DNA of 64,000 nucleotides from Diphasiastrum complanatum. Lineage: Eukaryota > Streptophyta > Lycopodiopsida > Lycopodiales > Lycopodiaceae. Both the position numbers and the translations under genes were made by a program. Position 1 is the first letter of the stretch. Each line of letters begins with the position of its first letter. Shown here in pieces: positions 46,615 to 58,595 of this stretch. The notes under the pieces are model-generated. The model searched no databases. It saw only the letters and a list, made by a program, of their open reading frames with translations, and had not been told where the DNA came from. The stretch spans positions 18,964,218 through 19,028,217 of the forward strand of contig CM055107.1 of NCBI GenBank assembly GCA_029204225.1, read 5' to 3'.

Positions 46615-47400
46615 TTTTCCAAACATTAGCATGGTGGGTGAGGACTTGGAGTGGGCTTACTCTTTTGCACACAAGGGACATTCAAATTTTTGGTCCTCAG
46701 TGCCCTTTCCAGATCATTGCTAAAAGTCCAATCTTTGGGGCCATAATTGTGGAGGTGCGTGCCCTTTGAGGTTGAAGATTGTTGTTGCCCACCCTTTGGG
46801 CCATTGTAGCTTTAAAATTGTTGATTGTAGCTAGACACGGTGTACCGATTTTTACAAATCGGTCCTAAATCACAACTATGGAAATTATAGTTGACTTAAT
46901 TGTGTACATGCTATTTATAGTGTAGCTATGCCATAATTTTTTCTTTTTGCATTTGAGTTTTTAGCACAAACCATAATGAGTATCATATGCTAGATTTGTT
47001 ATTTAGTTTGGGTTAGAGTATTTTCCAACCATTAGCATGGTGGTTGAGGACCTGGAAGTGGGCTTACTCTTTTGCACACAAGGGACATTCAAATTTTTGG
47101 TCCTCCGTGCTCTTTTCAGATCATTGTTGAAAGTCGAATCTTCGGCGCCATAATTGTGGAGGTGGGTGCCCTTTGAGGCTGAAGATTGTTGTTGCCCAGC
47201 CTTTGGGCCATTGTACCTTTAAAGTTGTTGATTGTAGCTAGACATGGTGTACCGATTTTTTTGTACCGATCCTAAATTACAATTATGAAAACTATAGTTG
47301 ACTTAGTTGTGTACGTGCTATATATAGTGTTGCTTTGCCATAATTTTTTTTTGTTTTTGCAAGAAATAGATTTGTTATTTAGTTTGGGTTAGAATGCACA
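46615..47400. repeat. 406-bp tandem duplication
   Basis: Copies start TTTTCCAAACATTAGCATGG (46615) and TTTTCCAACCATTAGCATGG (47021). They run through GCACACAAGGGACATTC, CATAATTGTGGAGGTG, GGGCCATTGTA and GGTGTACCGATTTTT to GATTTGTTATTTAGTTTGGG. The open frame reading into copy 1 (46457-46723) is not recognised and is probably not a gene. Confidence 0.9.
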
Positions 47401-47410
47401 TCTAAAGGTT

Positions 47411-49263
47411 ACATTTCCTTTAGTGCACGCATTTACCATGGGTAACAATTTTAGAGATTTCTTTTTTTGTTATAGTCCAAAGTATTGTGGTTCAAATCAT
47501 GAAATAGTATTAGCCCTTTTCTATACATTCCGTAAATGGTAATCCCACATCTTCAAAGCTCTCCTGTCAGCCACATTTAGATCCGGCCTGAAGGATAAAT
47601 TATTATCTCTCAAATCATATGCTAAATTTACTTTGACTAGTAGCTTCAAACAAAAACAGAAACATAGCCAAAAGGTTAAGAAGCTCCAAAGTGCTAGGAG
47701 ACCTAGGTTGACGAAGTCAAAATAAAGTAACAAAACAAAGTAACATGTCCATTAGAGTTGCTTGATAAAGTGAACATGTACACTGTAGACTATGCAAAAT
47801 CAGGAATGCAATCTGTCCAATTGACACAGACAAAAATGCAAGTCAGTCATATATTCTAGTATACTGTAATAGTAAGTCATATATTCTAGTATATTGTGAT
47901 AGTACGTCACACATCTATTCATTTCCTTACAAATTTAGTGCCATTGCTCCACATGGATGCTTAACTTTACCTTTAAAATAATATGTACTCAACAAAAATT
48001 ATGTGCTCTGAATCTAAAGCAAATCTCCCTGATCTAAATCACTGGCCTTGCTGTTGGGGCATCTAAAACTCTGCTTTCAAATACCATTGCTGTGTATAAA
48101 CGCCTGAAAGCAACCAGTCAATAACCATGGATTTATACTCGCACCAGGCAGTTAAGATGCCATTTGAGTCTTAATGCCATGAATGCAGATCAAGTATAAC
48201 TTGTTGTGAGATTTGTTGTCAAGATTTAAGTAGAGAAATGCTTCTTGGTTTCCAAGGGGAGGCTCGAACCTGGGACCAAAGAAACTTTGGATGCCAAGCT
48301 AACCAGTTGAGCCAACCCCGTTGGGTTAAGTAGAGAAATGGCATGAATCACTTGAAACTCTATTTCCTTGATTTTAAATACAGTTGAGAAAATTTTGCTA
48401 CTTCACCATATACCACAAATATGGTGTGCCTCAATACATCAAGTGATCCTTTGGGAACAACATTCCGACCTGACAATATTGGTAAAGCACAAATGACATG
48501 AGGATGTTCAATTAACAATCTTCAACTTTTAGGCACAAAGCCCATCAGTTTTATCATAGTTGGTACAAGTGCAACTCAAGCCTTGGTGCAGAAGCCCAAA
48601 GCTAGGGATCTTATTGTTATGATGTTTCCAAACCAAATGTTCCAAATAGGCGAATACATCATACATAACATCTAAAATTTTTGCCTAGAATCAATAAAAT
48701 ATACATCACAAATCTCCAAATTCATGATAATACTTTGGAACGTTAGAAGATAAAATTGACTTCCAAATTTTTGGAAAAAGATGTGAAATAATGTTGAAGC
48801 CCTTAGACACATGTAATCATAGTGAATGTACAATAATATAATACAGTGAAATTAAAAGAATGACATTGGGGTTTCAAAATAGTAAGGTAACTTGGTTATA
48901 ATTGAGAGGACAAGAATTACTACTTTGAATTTGGAGGCATTCCAAGATAAGAATTCCAGTTTTAGCAGCATTGGGCTCACATTTCAAACCAATAATATTT
49001 GTTTTAATTAAACAGATTGCAATCCTTCTAAGCGTGCAGCAAAGGAATCTAGGCCAGATATGCAAAACAACAAATGAGATATGTTCTAGCAATTAAGAGG
49101 ACCATGCACTGACTTCAACAAACTACAAAAAAGACTCTGCACACCTGCAGTTTTAAAAAAGGTTTTTCCACCAAGTTTATGCAAAATGAAACAGTCTAGA
49201 CAACTATCAACAATTTCCTCTATCCCTAGGAATAAAATTTCAATCAAAATTATCCTACAGAGC
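47411..49263. other. Intergenic, between the Shg1-like gene and the acidic-tail gene
   Basis: Apart from the tRNA-like insertion, I see a duplicated 32-bp word (GTCATATATTCTAGTATA.TGT at 47846 and 47878) and no gene. The last 150-250 bases before 49263 are probably the 3' UTR of the minus-strand acidic-tail gene. Confidence 0.35.
48226..48340 (-). mobile_element. 85-bp tRNA-like retroposed insertion with 15-bp target duplication
   Basis: The 15-bp repeats TTAAGTAGAGAAATG (48226-48240, 48326-48340) are identical and bracket 85 bp. Read on the minus strand the insert contains GGCTCAACTGGTTAGC (D-arm/A-box-like) and, about 35 bases later, GGTTCGAGCC (T-arm/B-box), the layout of a tRNA or tRNA-derived SINE head. 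No poly(A) or other tail follows, and the whole insert is tRNA-sized. The target-duplication length is typical of LINE-driven retroposition. Confidence 0.8.
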
Positions 49264-51045
49264 TCATTTTTTCTTTTTCTTTGGTGGCTCTTCTTCCTCC
49301 TCGTCCTCGTCTTCCTCATCATCCTCATTGTTATCTTCGTCGTCGTCGTCGTCGTCGTCATCGTCTTCTTCCTCTGGTTCATCTTCCTCTCCCTCATCTG
49401 CAACATCATCTTCATCACTTGCATGTCCATCACCTCCTTCCTCTTCATCATCATTGTCGTCCTTCTGCTCGTCGTTATCATCACACTCCCCTTGATAATC
49501 GTCCTCCTCTTCATCAGCATCATCCTCATCATCATCGTCATCATCCTCATCTCTTGTTGCAGCAACGAGACCCCACTGGCCAGCTTTCCTTTTCCTGCTT
49601 CTCCCTTGTTCATTAACATTCACAATGCCACTTGCATTTGACAAAAGCTTTGTGATCTGTTTCACATTCACAAAATTGATTGTGAATGGACATTTCCTAC
49701 TTTCCATATTTTCACCTCACCTATAATACCTACCATTATCTGAACATATCTATTTGTGAAATTAGAATATATCCAATAATTCCAATTTCACAAATTTATA
49801 TAGAGAAGTCAATGTCATAAGATAAAGCTTAGAAACAATTTACGAGCAGCTCAAAAAGTCAAAGGATCTAAGTCAAAACAACAAAATAAAATTCAATAAG
49901 CAAAAAATAAAAAATCTTAGCCAAACAGCATTGCTTATGTCTCATCAGTACCCAAGCATAAATTGCTAACTGGGTTTCAAAAGAATCCGGCTTCTCTTAG
50001 GTAGACCGTAGACCCAGTGTTGGCCAAGAAGCAAAAGACAACCACAAAGAAGAAATAAATAATACTAACAATGATAATAATTCAAATAAAATGAAATTTA
50101 AAAAAAAAATTAATAGAATACAAATAAGTAAATAAAACAAGGACCATAGATGTAGACGAGTTACCGAGACAAATACAAAATACTAGAAACAAAGCGGGCT
50201 CCTTAGCTCCCCACTTCTCTGGACTCTATTATTAAACATCTTAAACATACCAAAAGCTGAATGCCTAACATTATCTGAACATTTTAAAGATTTTTTCTGA
50301 ACTCTTCAAAAGCATAACAGATGAGATTCTTGCAATAAAATAGAAACACATATGCATAACACAATAAGATATGGATATCAGTTAGCCATAACATATAAGT
50401 ACCATAAATTTAACATATGTGAATGCTGCCCCTTCAACCTCCCTATATCTCTTCCTTTGACTTTCACAGGCACGTCAACAAATCAGTTATGTGTGCAATA
50501 ATCAAAATGGAAAATTTCAGGTGGCCCCAAATCACTTCTGATTTCTATAGGATCATGCACTCATCCCCCTCAATCACTCTTCCTCTCTTATTGACACCTT
50601 AAATCAATGTGCTCAATCATAGAACAAGCGCACAGGCTGGATTAGGCAGGCCTTAAGTTGCTTCTAAAGAGGAGCATTCTGAGAATACTAATGAAACAAA
50701 CGTAAAATACTATGTAAAAGCAAAAACATTGTTCATAACAAAGTGACTAATAAATTCCATCAAGAAGTGTAAGAATTAAACTAGATGGACGTACTATTCA
50801 TTATCGTTCCAAAAAATGATCCAACAAAAATGGTCCTCCCACTTGATTAGGCGGTTTGTACATCTGCATTGTTTTGAAACAAACTACATGATGGAACAAA
50901 ATTCTTGCTTATGCCAATTTACATTCTTAACAGGGTGGCAAGATTAAGTGATATTCAACCGTACCCCATAAAAGAATATTCATACAGAATCAGAGATCTA
51001 TTCTCCTCTTAGTTGCCCGTTCCGGAACGGGACCCTCAAAAAAAA

Positions 51046-51099
<54 letters not shown>

Positions 51100-53956
51100 T
51101 ATGTTTTTTTTACAAAAGAAAAAAAAAACCATATCCTGAGAGTTAATATCTAATAAGCTCTGGTCAAGCCGTAGCAGGACGAACAACAAAATAATAGAAG
51201 ATCCAAGTGTATCAAGTCTATTATACTTGTTCATGCTCTTTATTATGGAAGGTCTTTGCTACTTTTGATTTGACAGCTTCATCTTATGATCTATGACCGT
51301 TTGTAAAAAACAAAAAGTCATGCTACTTTTAACTATCAAGATCATCAACAAATGTACAGAATCTGTGAAGCCTAACCCTTCGAGAATTCTGGCTCCTTCA
51401 AAGGGGGCGGAGACACGACTTTCTTTCCAACTGAGAGAAGAAAAAGCGCTTTCTTCTCTAACAACCATATGCCAGAGTTTATAATAGCTTAAATGTTAAC
51501 ATCTTCAGGATGGACTGAAGCTTTGTGTTTTTGGATGGGGGCGGACGAGATCAGGATGAGAATAACAGCCATCTCTGATTATATTGCATGCATCCCATTT
51601 CTGGGTGGAAGAGCTACGTCAGCCATCAGCAAGTGATCATTACTAAAATTTACAGGTCCATTGCTAATTTCATGTGTAAGAGCAATTGATATTCTCGCTC
51701 AATTTTGCTGAATGTAGGCGCACTTTCCCTGCTCGCTATCTGTGAAATGCAGAAGTCGCCGGCCAGCAGGGTCATATATCAATTGTTTTTTAATTAAACT
51801 AACTCGTTCCGACCCAGTACGTTCCGGAACATATGGAACAGAACGGGCTTCTAAGATTCTCCTTATCCTGATGAGTCCCTTTGCATAAAAACTTTGAATA
51901 ATTTCCATTCAACATTCATCACTTCTCCGCAACACACAAAATAGTATAAATTGTAAGGCAAATTACCTCTTTTTCTGATCTTGATAACTTGCAGGCATAT
52001 TTCGAACACTCTCTAAGGGATCCAAGCAGAAATCCAGTAGCTCTGCACATTTAAACAAAACTGTATTACAATTTTTATAAAGTACAGAAATAGACTCAGA
52101 ATAAATAAACTTGATTGACCGCTAGAAGAAACCGCAACATAAAAAAATTTGGAAATTTTCCTGGAAATGGAAATATAACCATTTGAGTCCAGGGATGAGG
52201 GTCCGGGCGGGAATGGCCGCGTCTGTGTCCGCGTCCGGCGTCCGGACCCGGACGCGTCCGACCCCCGGACGCGGGGTCGGACGCATCCAATTTTTTTTTT
52301 TTAACTAAAAAGCCCCAAAAAAATCTTAAAAAATCAAAAACGGACATGTCCGTACGCACCCGTGGCTTCATTTTTTATTATTATTATTATTTTTTTTTTT
52401 TATTCTAGATATCTTTTAGAAAATTTATTAAAAAAAAAAAACCGGACGCATCCGGGGACGCGACGCGCGTCTGCATCCACCGTCCGCTTCCTTAGAACCA
52501 TTCATAAACTGGAAAATTCAATAAAGCTACCCTACCACCTTGTGACTCCAAAACCCATGTTTAATTAATGTACTCTCATGTTTGATGCGTACTCCCTAAT
52601 CACATGTTATTCCAACAAATCAGACTTTTTACAGCAATCCTATTGCTCTTTCATCAGCAGACCTATTCCTACAATAATGCGCCTAGGTCTATGGAGAATA
52701 ATAAGTATAAACAGACCAAAAGACCCATCCAGATTTGAAGATCAAATTTCAAAGGTCATTTCCTCTTTTCCTCTATTTTTGAATTTCCTTTTCAATGATG
52801 GACATGCAAGGCAAGATGGAGGATTGGAATTAAAATGCATCTGATGGTATTTTTGTTCGTCCATTACACACTTGCATGATATAGGATTGTAGTTTCAAAC
52901 CTAAGTAGAGAGTGTATACTTGTTTTTTAAAGACGTTTAGAAGGTTTACCTCTTGAGAATCAACTCTTGAACTCTCAGAAATATCTCAGTTCAATTTCAA
53001 CATGTTGACAAGGCAAATCATATACAAGGTAAACATAAAAAGAAGCTAAGCCCACATGCATCTGCAAGAATACAGAACTGTTTGCTTACGGGTCTGAGAC
53101 TCCTGGCTCAAGCTGTGAACATGGAACTCCTCGGTAAGAACATTTCCTATTCATCAGTAATGATGTGAATGACCAGCAGGTTGCAACAAAACATCCCTAG
53201 ATGGTTCCCCAAATTCCTTCAAAGTTCTAACTTGCTCTTCCTCGTCTAATTCAGCTATTTCTTACTCTAAAAGGTTCCCTTTGTCTCATTCCAGGCCCTC
53301 TATCTCCAATCTTCCATTCCATAAACACTTGGGACTTTCTCCTCTGCTGCCACATTCCAGCCAGTTGTTCTAACTTCTCCTTAATCACTCCACTTCCCTC
53401 TCCAGTTCCAGACTCTTCCTTTAAAATGTTTTTATGATGCCTTTCAAATGATATACTTTTGATGTGCTTCCATTCTTCTCTTTCAACAATGACCTCTTGT
53501 TACTCCTTGTCTCCTTCCAGGTTCTCCGCTTCTCTATTCCACGGATATTTCCTGTAACAGGACTCTCCCTTCTGCTGCTATATATTCCAGCTAGTTGTTC
53601 TCACTCTCACTTACTTCCCTCTCAAGTTCCGGACTCTTCTTCTATATTTCCTTTGATGTTCAAATGGTATTCTTTGGTGTGCTCCTCTTCTTTAAACCAC
53701 TACCTCTCCTGACTCCTTCCCTCTTCCAACTCTTCTCAAGTTTAATAGCAACCTCATATCCCAAGAAAAGCAACAAAAAGATCAAAATAATTTCAATAAG
53801 ACGCAAACAGATCATATTTTACAGAATTATAATATAATGGGTGGAGAATTTAGAGAGAACGAAAGTGATTTTCTGTTAAGTGACCCATCTAAGCTATTGT
53901 GTTGGGAGAATGCAAGATCCTAGTGAGGAGCATTGGAAGCTAGGGAAACGAGTTTT

Positions 53957-53993
<37 letters not shown>

Positions 53994-56900
53994 TGTGCAA
54001 AACACAAACCTCATGGAGAAGGCATAATTTGTGAAATCTAAATAGTAAAATAAGGTTAATCAAATTGCATAAAAAAATGATGATCTATCCTCATGAAAGA
54101 TTATTGTGAAAGAGAAATCATCAAAGAAACAAATATGATACTAATAACGATAAGTCAAGTTTTGTTTGTTGTAAATAAGTGAAAAGTGTTTTGTTGTTAT
54201 CTGAAGATCAAGTTGTCAAATGTGAGGAAGGAACTTCAATGGCATCATTGTGAACTACCATCTTAAGCGATAAAGAAAACTATACCCATTGGAAAGAAAT
54301 AATGTTGAAGATTATGCCTATGGTCTCCCATCAAGAACATAAGGGAGGTAAAGTTTTGGTATCGAATACCTTTTATCCTCATATTTGTTGTTGGTCAACA
54401 GGGATCCTTCAACTATTGGAATAGGCAGCGTTGGGGCAAAAGGCTATCAAACAATCAAGAAATGATTTCAATAGATTTTTTAGTGTCCAAGCAAAATATC
54501 AAAATTTTATAATCCACAAGTTCTTTAAAAACAAACAATTGAAGGTCTAAATATAGGAACATACCATTTTCTTAGAAGCTCTTTTGTTAATCTCACTGCT
54601 GAGATAGAACGACAACCTTGAAGCCACCAGGTCCTTCAACAATTCAAAGGCTAGTGCCTACACAAAAAAGGGAAAAAATGGTAGGCCTCAAATCTATTAT
54701 ACATAGAACAATCATGTAAAAAACAAAGTTGATATGAACTTTTTTTCAGAACATGATACAACAACATAATGACAATATAAGTCATAGGTATCAACTTCAA
54801 CCTAAACTGGAAAGAGCCAGAATAATTCATGTTGAACAATCTGTATCTCTAGATGCATTGGTCAAAGCTTCATATAGAAACTAAGAATGATGGGAGTACA
54901 AGTCAAGGTCAACAAACTAAGCAACCCTGAATGACTTTTTGGCATTTTGATGACAAAAACCTACACATTTCACCACCTTTTTAGATAATATTTGCAAGAA
55001 TTCCAAAAGACGTTCCTACAACAACATATGCCATGAGTTTCTCTAAGGAAAAAAATACCTATACCTTTGTCCACTTGCTTTTCTGGGTTTTCTTTCAGAT
55101 TATTTTAAGTGTCTTACAAACAAAAAAAAACTTACAAAGTTTGATAGGAACTAGTTATTAGGAATACAAATTATACATGTTAGAGTCCAGTTACGACTCT
55201 ATCATGACCTCGACACGGCCGGTTACCAAAGGGCCTGAGGCCAAGTATTGGCGAGGGCCGGTGACTGAGGAGGCTGGTATTGATAAGACTAGTGAGCTTT
55301 TGAGAAGGCATTATTTCTGGCCACGATTGCAGCGAGATGTAAGAGAGTACATCCAGCGTTGCACAGCTTGTCAGGTGAACAAGGCCGAGAGAGTAAGTCC
55401 TCCGAGCTTGCTACATCCACTTGAGATACTTACAGGAAGGTGGGAAAGCATCTCTATGGATTTTATTGCTGGGCTACCGAAGACCCAGAATGGATTTAAT
55501 TCCGTTATGGTAGTGGTAGACATGTTTTCCAAGTGGCTCATTTCATCGCAACGACCAAGAAGGTCACAGCTCCGCAAGTGGCTGAGTTGTTTATTCAAAA
55601 TATTGTCACGTTACATGGTCTTCCGAAGTCCATAGTTTCTGACAGGGATCCCAAGTTTACGGGAAATTTCTGGATTGAGGTGTTCGCCAAGTTGGGAACA
55701 CAGTTGCGGATGAGTAGCTCTGAGCATCCTCAGAAAGGATGGCCAGACAGAGCGAGTGAATCAGATCTTGGAAGATATGCTTAGGGCATATGTGAGTAGT
55801 ACGCAAACAGACTGGGTAAAGCATTTACCGCTATTGGAGTTCGCGTACAATGATAAGAGACATGCGTCCACTGGATTGAGCCCATTTGAGCTCAATTATG
55901 GTTTCATGCCACTAAGTCCGGCAATCATAGGAATTCCACATAGGGTACCTAGTGTTGTAGAGTTTTTGGCTCAGATGCAGCAGAAGCTAGAGTTGGCAGG
56001 AGATAACTTGTCCAAAGCTGTAGCTAGGGCAGAGAGTTATGCTCGTGAGAACTGTACCTATCGGGAATTTGAGAATGGAGATTGGGTGTATTGACTAGTC
56101 CCTTCAAAGTCGAAGGTGCTACGCACAGGAAAGTGCGCCAAGTTATCTCCTAGGTATTGTGGACCATGGTTGATAATTAAGGTGGTGAGCCAAGTAGCTT
56201 ATAAGCTACAGCTACCTGTGGGATGCAAGGTGCATCCAGTATTCCATGTTAGCAAACTGAAGAGATGTTTGCACGATGGCAATAGCATGGTGGAAGGTCT
56301 AGTGTCTCTTGAGGAGAAAGACACCACAGGTTATGGGCCAGAAAGAATCCTAGATCGAAGGGAGCGACGATTGCGGAATCGTCTCCTTCAAGAGTATCTA
56401 GTAACCTGGAAAGGGCATCCGTTGTCAGATGCTACATGGGAGACCCGACAGGTGTTGCAGAAATCTTACCCAGAGTTTGTCATCGAGGACCGATGACTTG
56501 CCAGAGGAGGGAAGGATTGTTAGAGTCCAGTTACGACTCTATCATGACCTCGGCACGGCCGGTTACCAAATACACGTAGTTCTACTAGAACCAAATTTGC
56601 TTTGCTACATTTTGGTCACGTGAAGCATTGAATAACATTGAATGACCTTTGTACATTCTATGGTTATGGGACCAATATCCATGCACTTGGAAAATGTCCT
56701 AAGAGATCTTTTAAGTCTCGTTGGGAATTCTTCTACCGAGTCAGACCTTGCTGCACATCATGCAAGATACTACGTTCTTTAACACATACGAAATGAGCAA
56801 TTACTAAACAAGCTTAATCCAAAGTGATGAAACTTATTGTCATGAGTTTTTATTTCCTCTCTTAGTAGCACTCCTTCCTCAGCACTCTAGATTTCAACAC

Positions 56901-58595
56901 GCAAGCTTTGTCTTTGATATCCCTAAGCAGGCATGACAAGGATTCACTAACTTGACACATGCATGGCGTAAAATTGAATTCTCTAGATTTTAAAACCTAC
57001 ATTGCTCCTGATTCGCGTGCCTTCTGATTGCTGTAAATTTCTGTTACGGTCACATTTTTGTTTCGGCATTCTGGAACAATTCAGCTGCAGAACATCTTTT
57101 CAGTGGAACTTAGATTTGAATTGATTCAAGTCAATAGCTGGGTCAGTAGAGAAGGTTTCTGAAGAGCTTTAGCCAGATGACTTAAGGCATGTCCACTTGT
57201 TGTCACTTTGCATGTTGGTACATAACAACCAATGAATATGACCATTGCTTAGAAAATCAAGTACGATAAATTACATCATTGTAGACAAAGATATTAATAG
57301 ATGGAGACCAATCATTCTGTTTTTGATTTATACTATAGGAACTTTCTATCTTTTGACTAATCAATGCCTTAAGTAGTTACAACAATCTGCTCCCTAGCCA
57401 TAGCTCTTGATGTTTGGAATCAAGCACTTGCTTTAGAGAATCTAGTACTAAGTTGTTGGATTATGATTCGAATAGTATTTGTGTTGCTGGTATTCTTAGT
57501 TGATGGTGATCGTTCAACATGAAGATCACGCATTAACAATAAGTAGATCCGTAGTCTTTTTCTATCAGCAATATGTCACGACAGAAGAATTTTTACTACT
57601 TTTGCTACATGTTCGGAGAACAATGATAGGACTCCATTCCATTCAAGGTTGTTGCATGGCATGGCAAGTTTGAATTTCCATACGCTGTAAGCCCACAGGG
57701 ACAGAAGAACATGAGACTCTTCATCAACTCCTGCATGCCATGCCATATAATTACATCCTACTTATGGTTGTATACACTGTCTTCTATCAATTTGGCATGA
57801 ACATATCAATGTTGTTTTATCGTAACTCCAGAAGGAACTAACTTTCTGCATCGCAAACCTGGATCTTTATATCTAAGCACTGCCACAGAACTGGTAAATT
57901 GCATAATCTACTAAGCAGGTGATACTATGTTTGGAACATGAGCCTATGAGTGGTGCCTAGCCTAAACATATTTCATAGACATTTGCATCATTAAAGCAAA
58001 AACTCCAGGTAAAATTATTAAGTATCAATAGAAGCATTGCTTCAACTCCTGTGAGCAATTGTGTTCTTTTTGCATCTTCCTCTTTCTTTGAAAACATGCA
58101 CCACTATCCATCGCATTTCATCCTCACAGGTCACGCATTTTCAACTTAACTAGAGCTTAGGTAGCATAAATGGCACTCCAAGTCCATCTTCTTCCAGAAA
58201 ATCGGAACACGCCTAACAACAAATTTGAGACAAAATCTTACTTGCACTGAAGAAGGCGTCTGTTTTTTGTCCATCAAATCCAAAAGAGACTTGGAATAAA
58301 CTTCAAAAACTTCCCTTAGCCAGGTGCTTTCGTCTTGCTGCACGTCGTACTGTGCGGGAGTCAAAGAAGCTTTTTTTTTTGTACATGAATCTGGGATTGT
58401 GAGTTCACCTGTTTCTAGAAGATCGAGAAAGAAAATTCCCAAGGATGATATGGAAGCACATAAGGAGCCCTCAGCCACGGATGCAGTTACAACATTCAGG
58501 AGGGAGTAAATGCTTTGCATGGAAACCTCATCCAACAACAGTGCTTGCCCCAAGCGGGCTGAGGCACTGAGGCTCAAAACAGCTATTCCCACCAT
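49264..58595 (-). CDS. Uncharacterised protein with helical N-terminal region and long acidic C-terminal tail
   Basis: Five minus-strand exons inferred from splice sites and frame: 58595-58242, 54657-54565, 53196-53090, 52042-51967 and 49656-49264, about 340 residues. Phases agree at every join. Exon 1: ATG in a good context (GAAATGG), reading SLSASARLGQALLLDEVSM to LDLMDKKQTPSSVQ. Exon 2: ALAFELLKDLVASRLSFYL. Exon 3 ends GVPCSQLEPGVSDP. Exon 4: ATGFLLGSLRECSKYACKLS. Exon 5: ITKLLSNASGIVNVNEQG, SRKRKAGQWGLVAATRDE, about 95 residues of Asp/Glu, then PPKKKKK and the stop. The helices look HEAT/ARM-like; the acidic tail and basic patches suggest a nuclear, nucleolar or histone-binding role. I do not recognise the family. 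The exon 3 acceptor (CTAG|GGATG) has a poor pyrimidine tract and is the least certain junction. The introns hold two MITE-like elements and a gypsy mini-element. Confidence 0.65.
49290..49570. repeat. Imperfect trinucleotide repeat encoding the acidic tail
   Basis: On the plus strand a run of TCA/TCG/TCC/TCT/TTC triplets, including (GTC)n at 49338-49358. Read on the minus strand in frame it gives the Asp/Glu tail. It is likely to vary in length between individuals. Confidence 0.85.
51008..51855. mobile_element. hAT-like MITE, 848 bp, with 8-bp target duplication and TA microsatellite
   Basis: Perfect target duplications ATTCTCCT at 51000-51007 and 51856-51863. The left end is CTTAGTTGCCCGTTCCGGAA; the right end reverse-complemented is CTTAGAAGCCCGTTCTGTTC. 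Subterminal GTTCCGGAAC palindromes occur at both ends. An A10 run and about 48 bp of TA repeats (51049-51098) follow the left cluster. No transposase. It lies in the last intron of the acidic-tail gene. Confidence 0.75.
52185..52495. mobile_element. GC-rich palindromic MITE-like element, about 311 bp
   Basis: Two dense clusters of GGACGC / GCGTCC / GGTCCG words in both orientations (52198-52288 and 52442-52490) face each other across a T/A-rich centre. The flanks AACCATTT (52177-52184) and AACCATTC (52496-52503) match at 7 of 8 positions, a possible decayed 8-bp target duplication. The termini themselves do not pair well. It lies in intron 3 of the acidic-tail gene. Confidence 0.5.
53200..53720 (-). 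repeat. Pyrimidine-rich, diverged 230-bp duplication; degenerate coding-like on the minus strand
   Basis: Two related blocks (about 53300-53470 and 53535-53700) share CTTCTGCTGC, ATTCCAGC-AGTTGTTCT, ACTTCCCTCTC-AGTTCC and GACTCTTC. The minus strand reads as broken Glu/Lys-rich stretches, ending AELDEEEQVRTLKEFGEPSR just beside exon 3. This may be a decayed coiled-coil gag or an old exon repeat. It is full of stops now. Confidence 0.5.
53959..53989. repeat. (GA)n microsatellite
   Basis: About 15 AG units in intron 2 of the acidic-tail gene. The rest of 53721-54564 shows no other feature. Confidence 0.9.
55178..56570 (+). mobile_element. Miniature gypsy-derived element: integrase and chromodomain between about 52-bp direct repeats
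   Basis: Terminal direct repeats of 53 bp (55178-55230, 56518-56570; one mismatch) start TGTTAGAGTCCAG and end GGTTACCAAA. ATACA occurs at 55173-55177 and 56570-56574, a possible 5-bp target duplication overlapping the last base of the repeat. A purine-rich AGAGGAGGGAAGGA precedes the right repeat. The interior encodes only gypsy integrase: zinc-domain end (LLRRHYFWPRLQRDV, CTACQVNK), core (ESISMDFIAGLP, VSDRDPKF, then QTERVNQILED after a frameshift), C-terminus (HPVFHVSKLKRCL) and a chromodomain (EYLVTWKGHPLSDATWE). It belongs to the chromovirus clade. A stop (WVY*) and frameshifts make it inactive. It lies in intron 1 of the acidic-tail gene. Confidence 0.8.
56571..58241 (-). other. Remainder of intron 1 of the acidic-tail gene
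   Basis: AT-rich; I see no element or coding motif here. Confidence 0.4.

Noticed and set aside
46457-46723. 88-codon open frame entering the 406-bp duplication
   Set aside because: The second repeat copy does not preserve the frame, and no motif is recognisable.
49186-49641. Plus-strand open frames rich in Ile/Val/Leu or His/Arg opposite the acidic tail
   Set aside because: They are antisense shadows of the triplet repeat encoding the Asp/Glu tail; the minus-strand frame joins upstream exons in phase.
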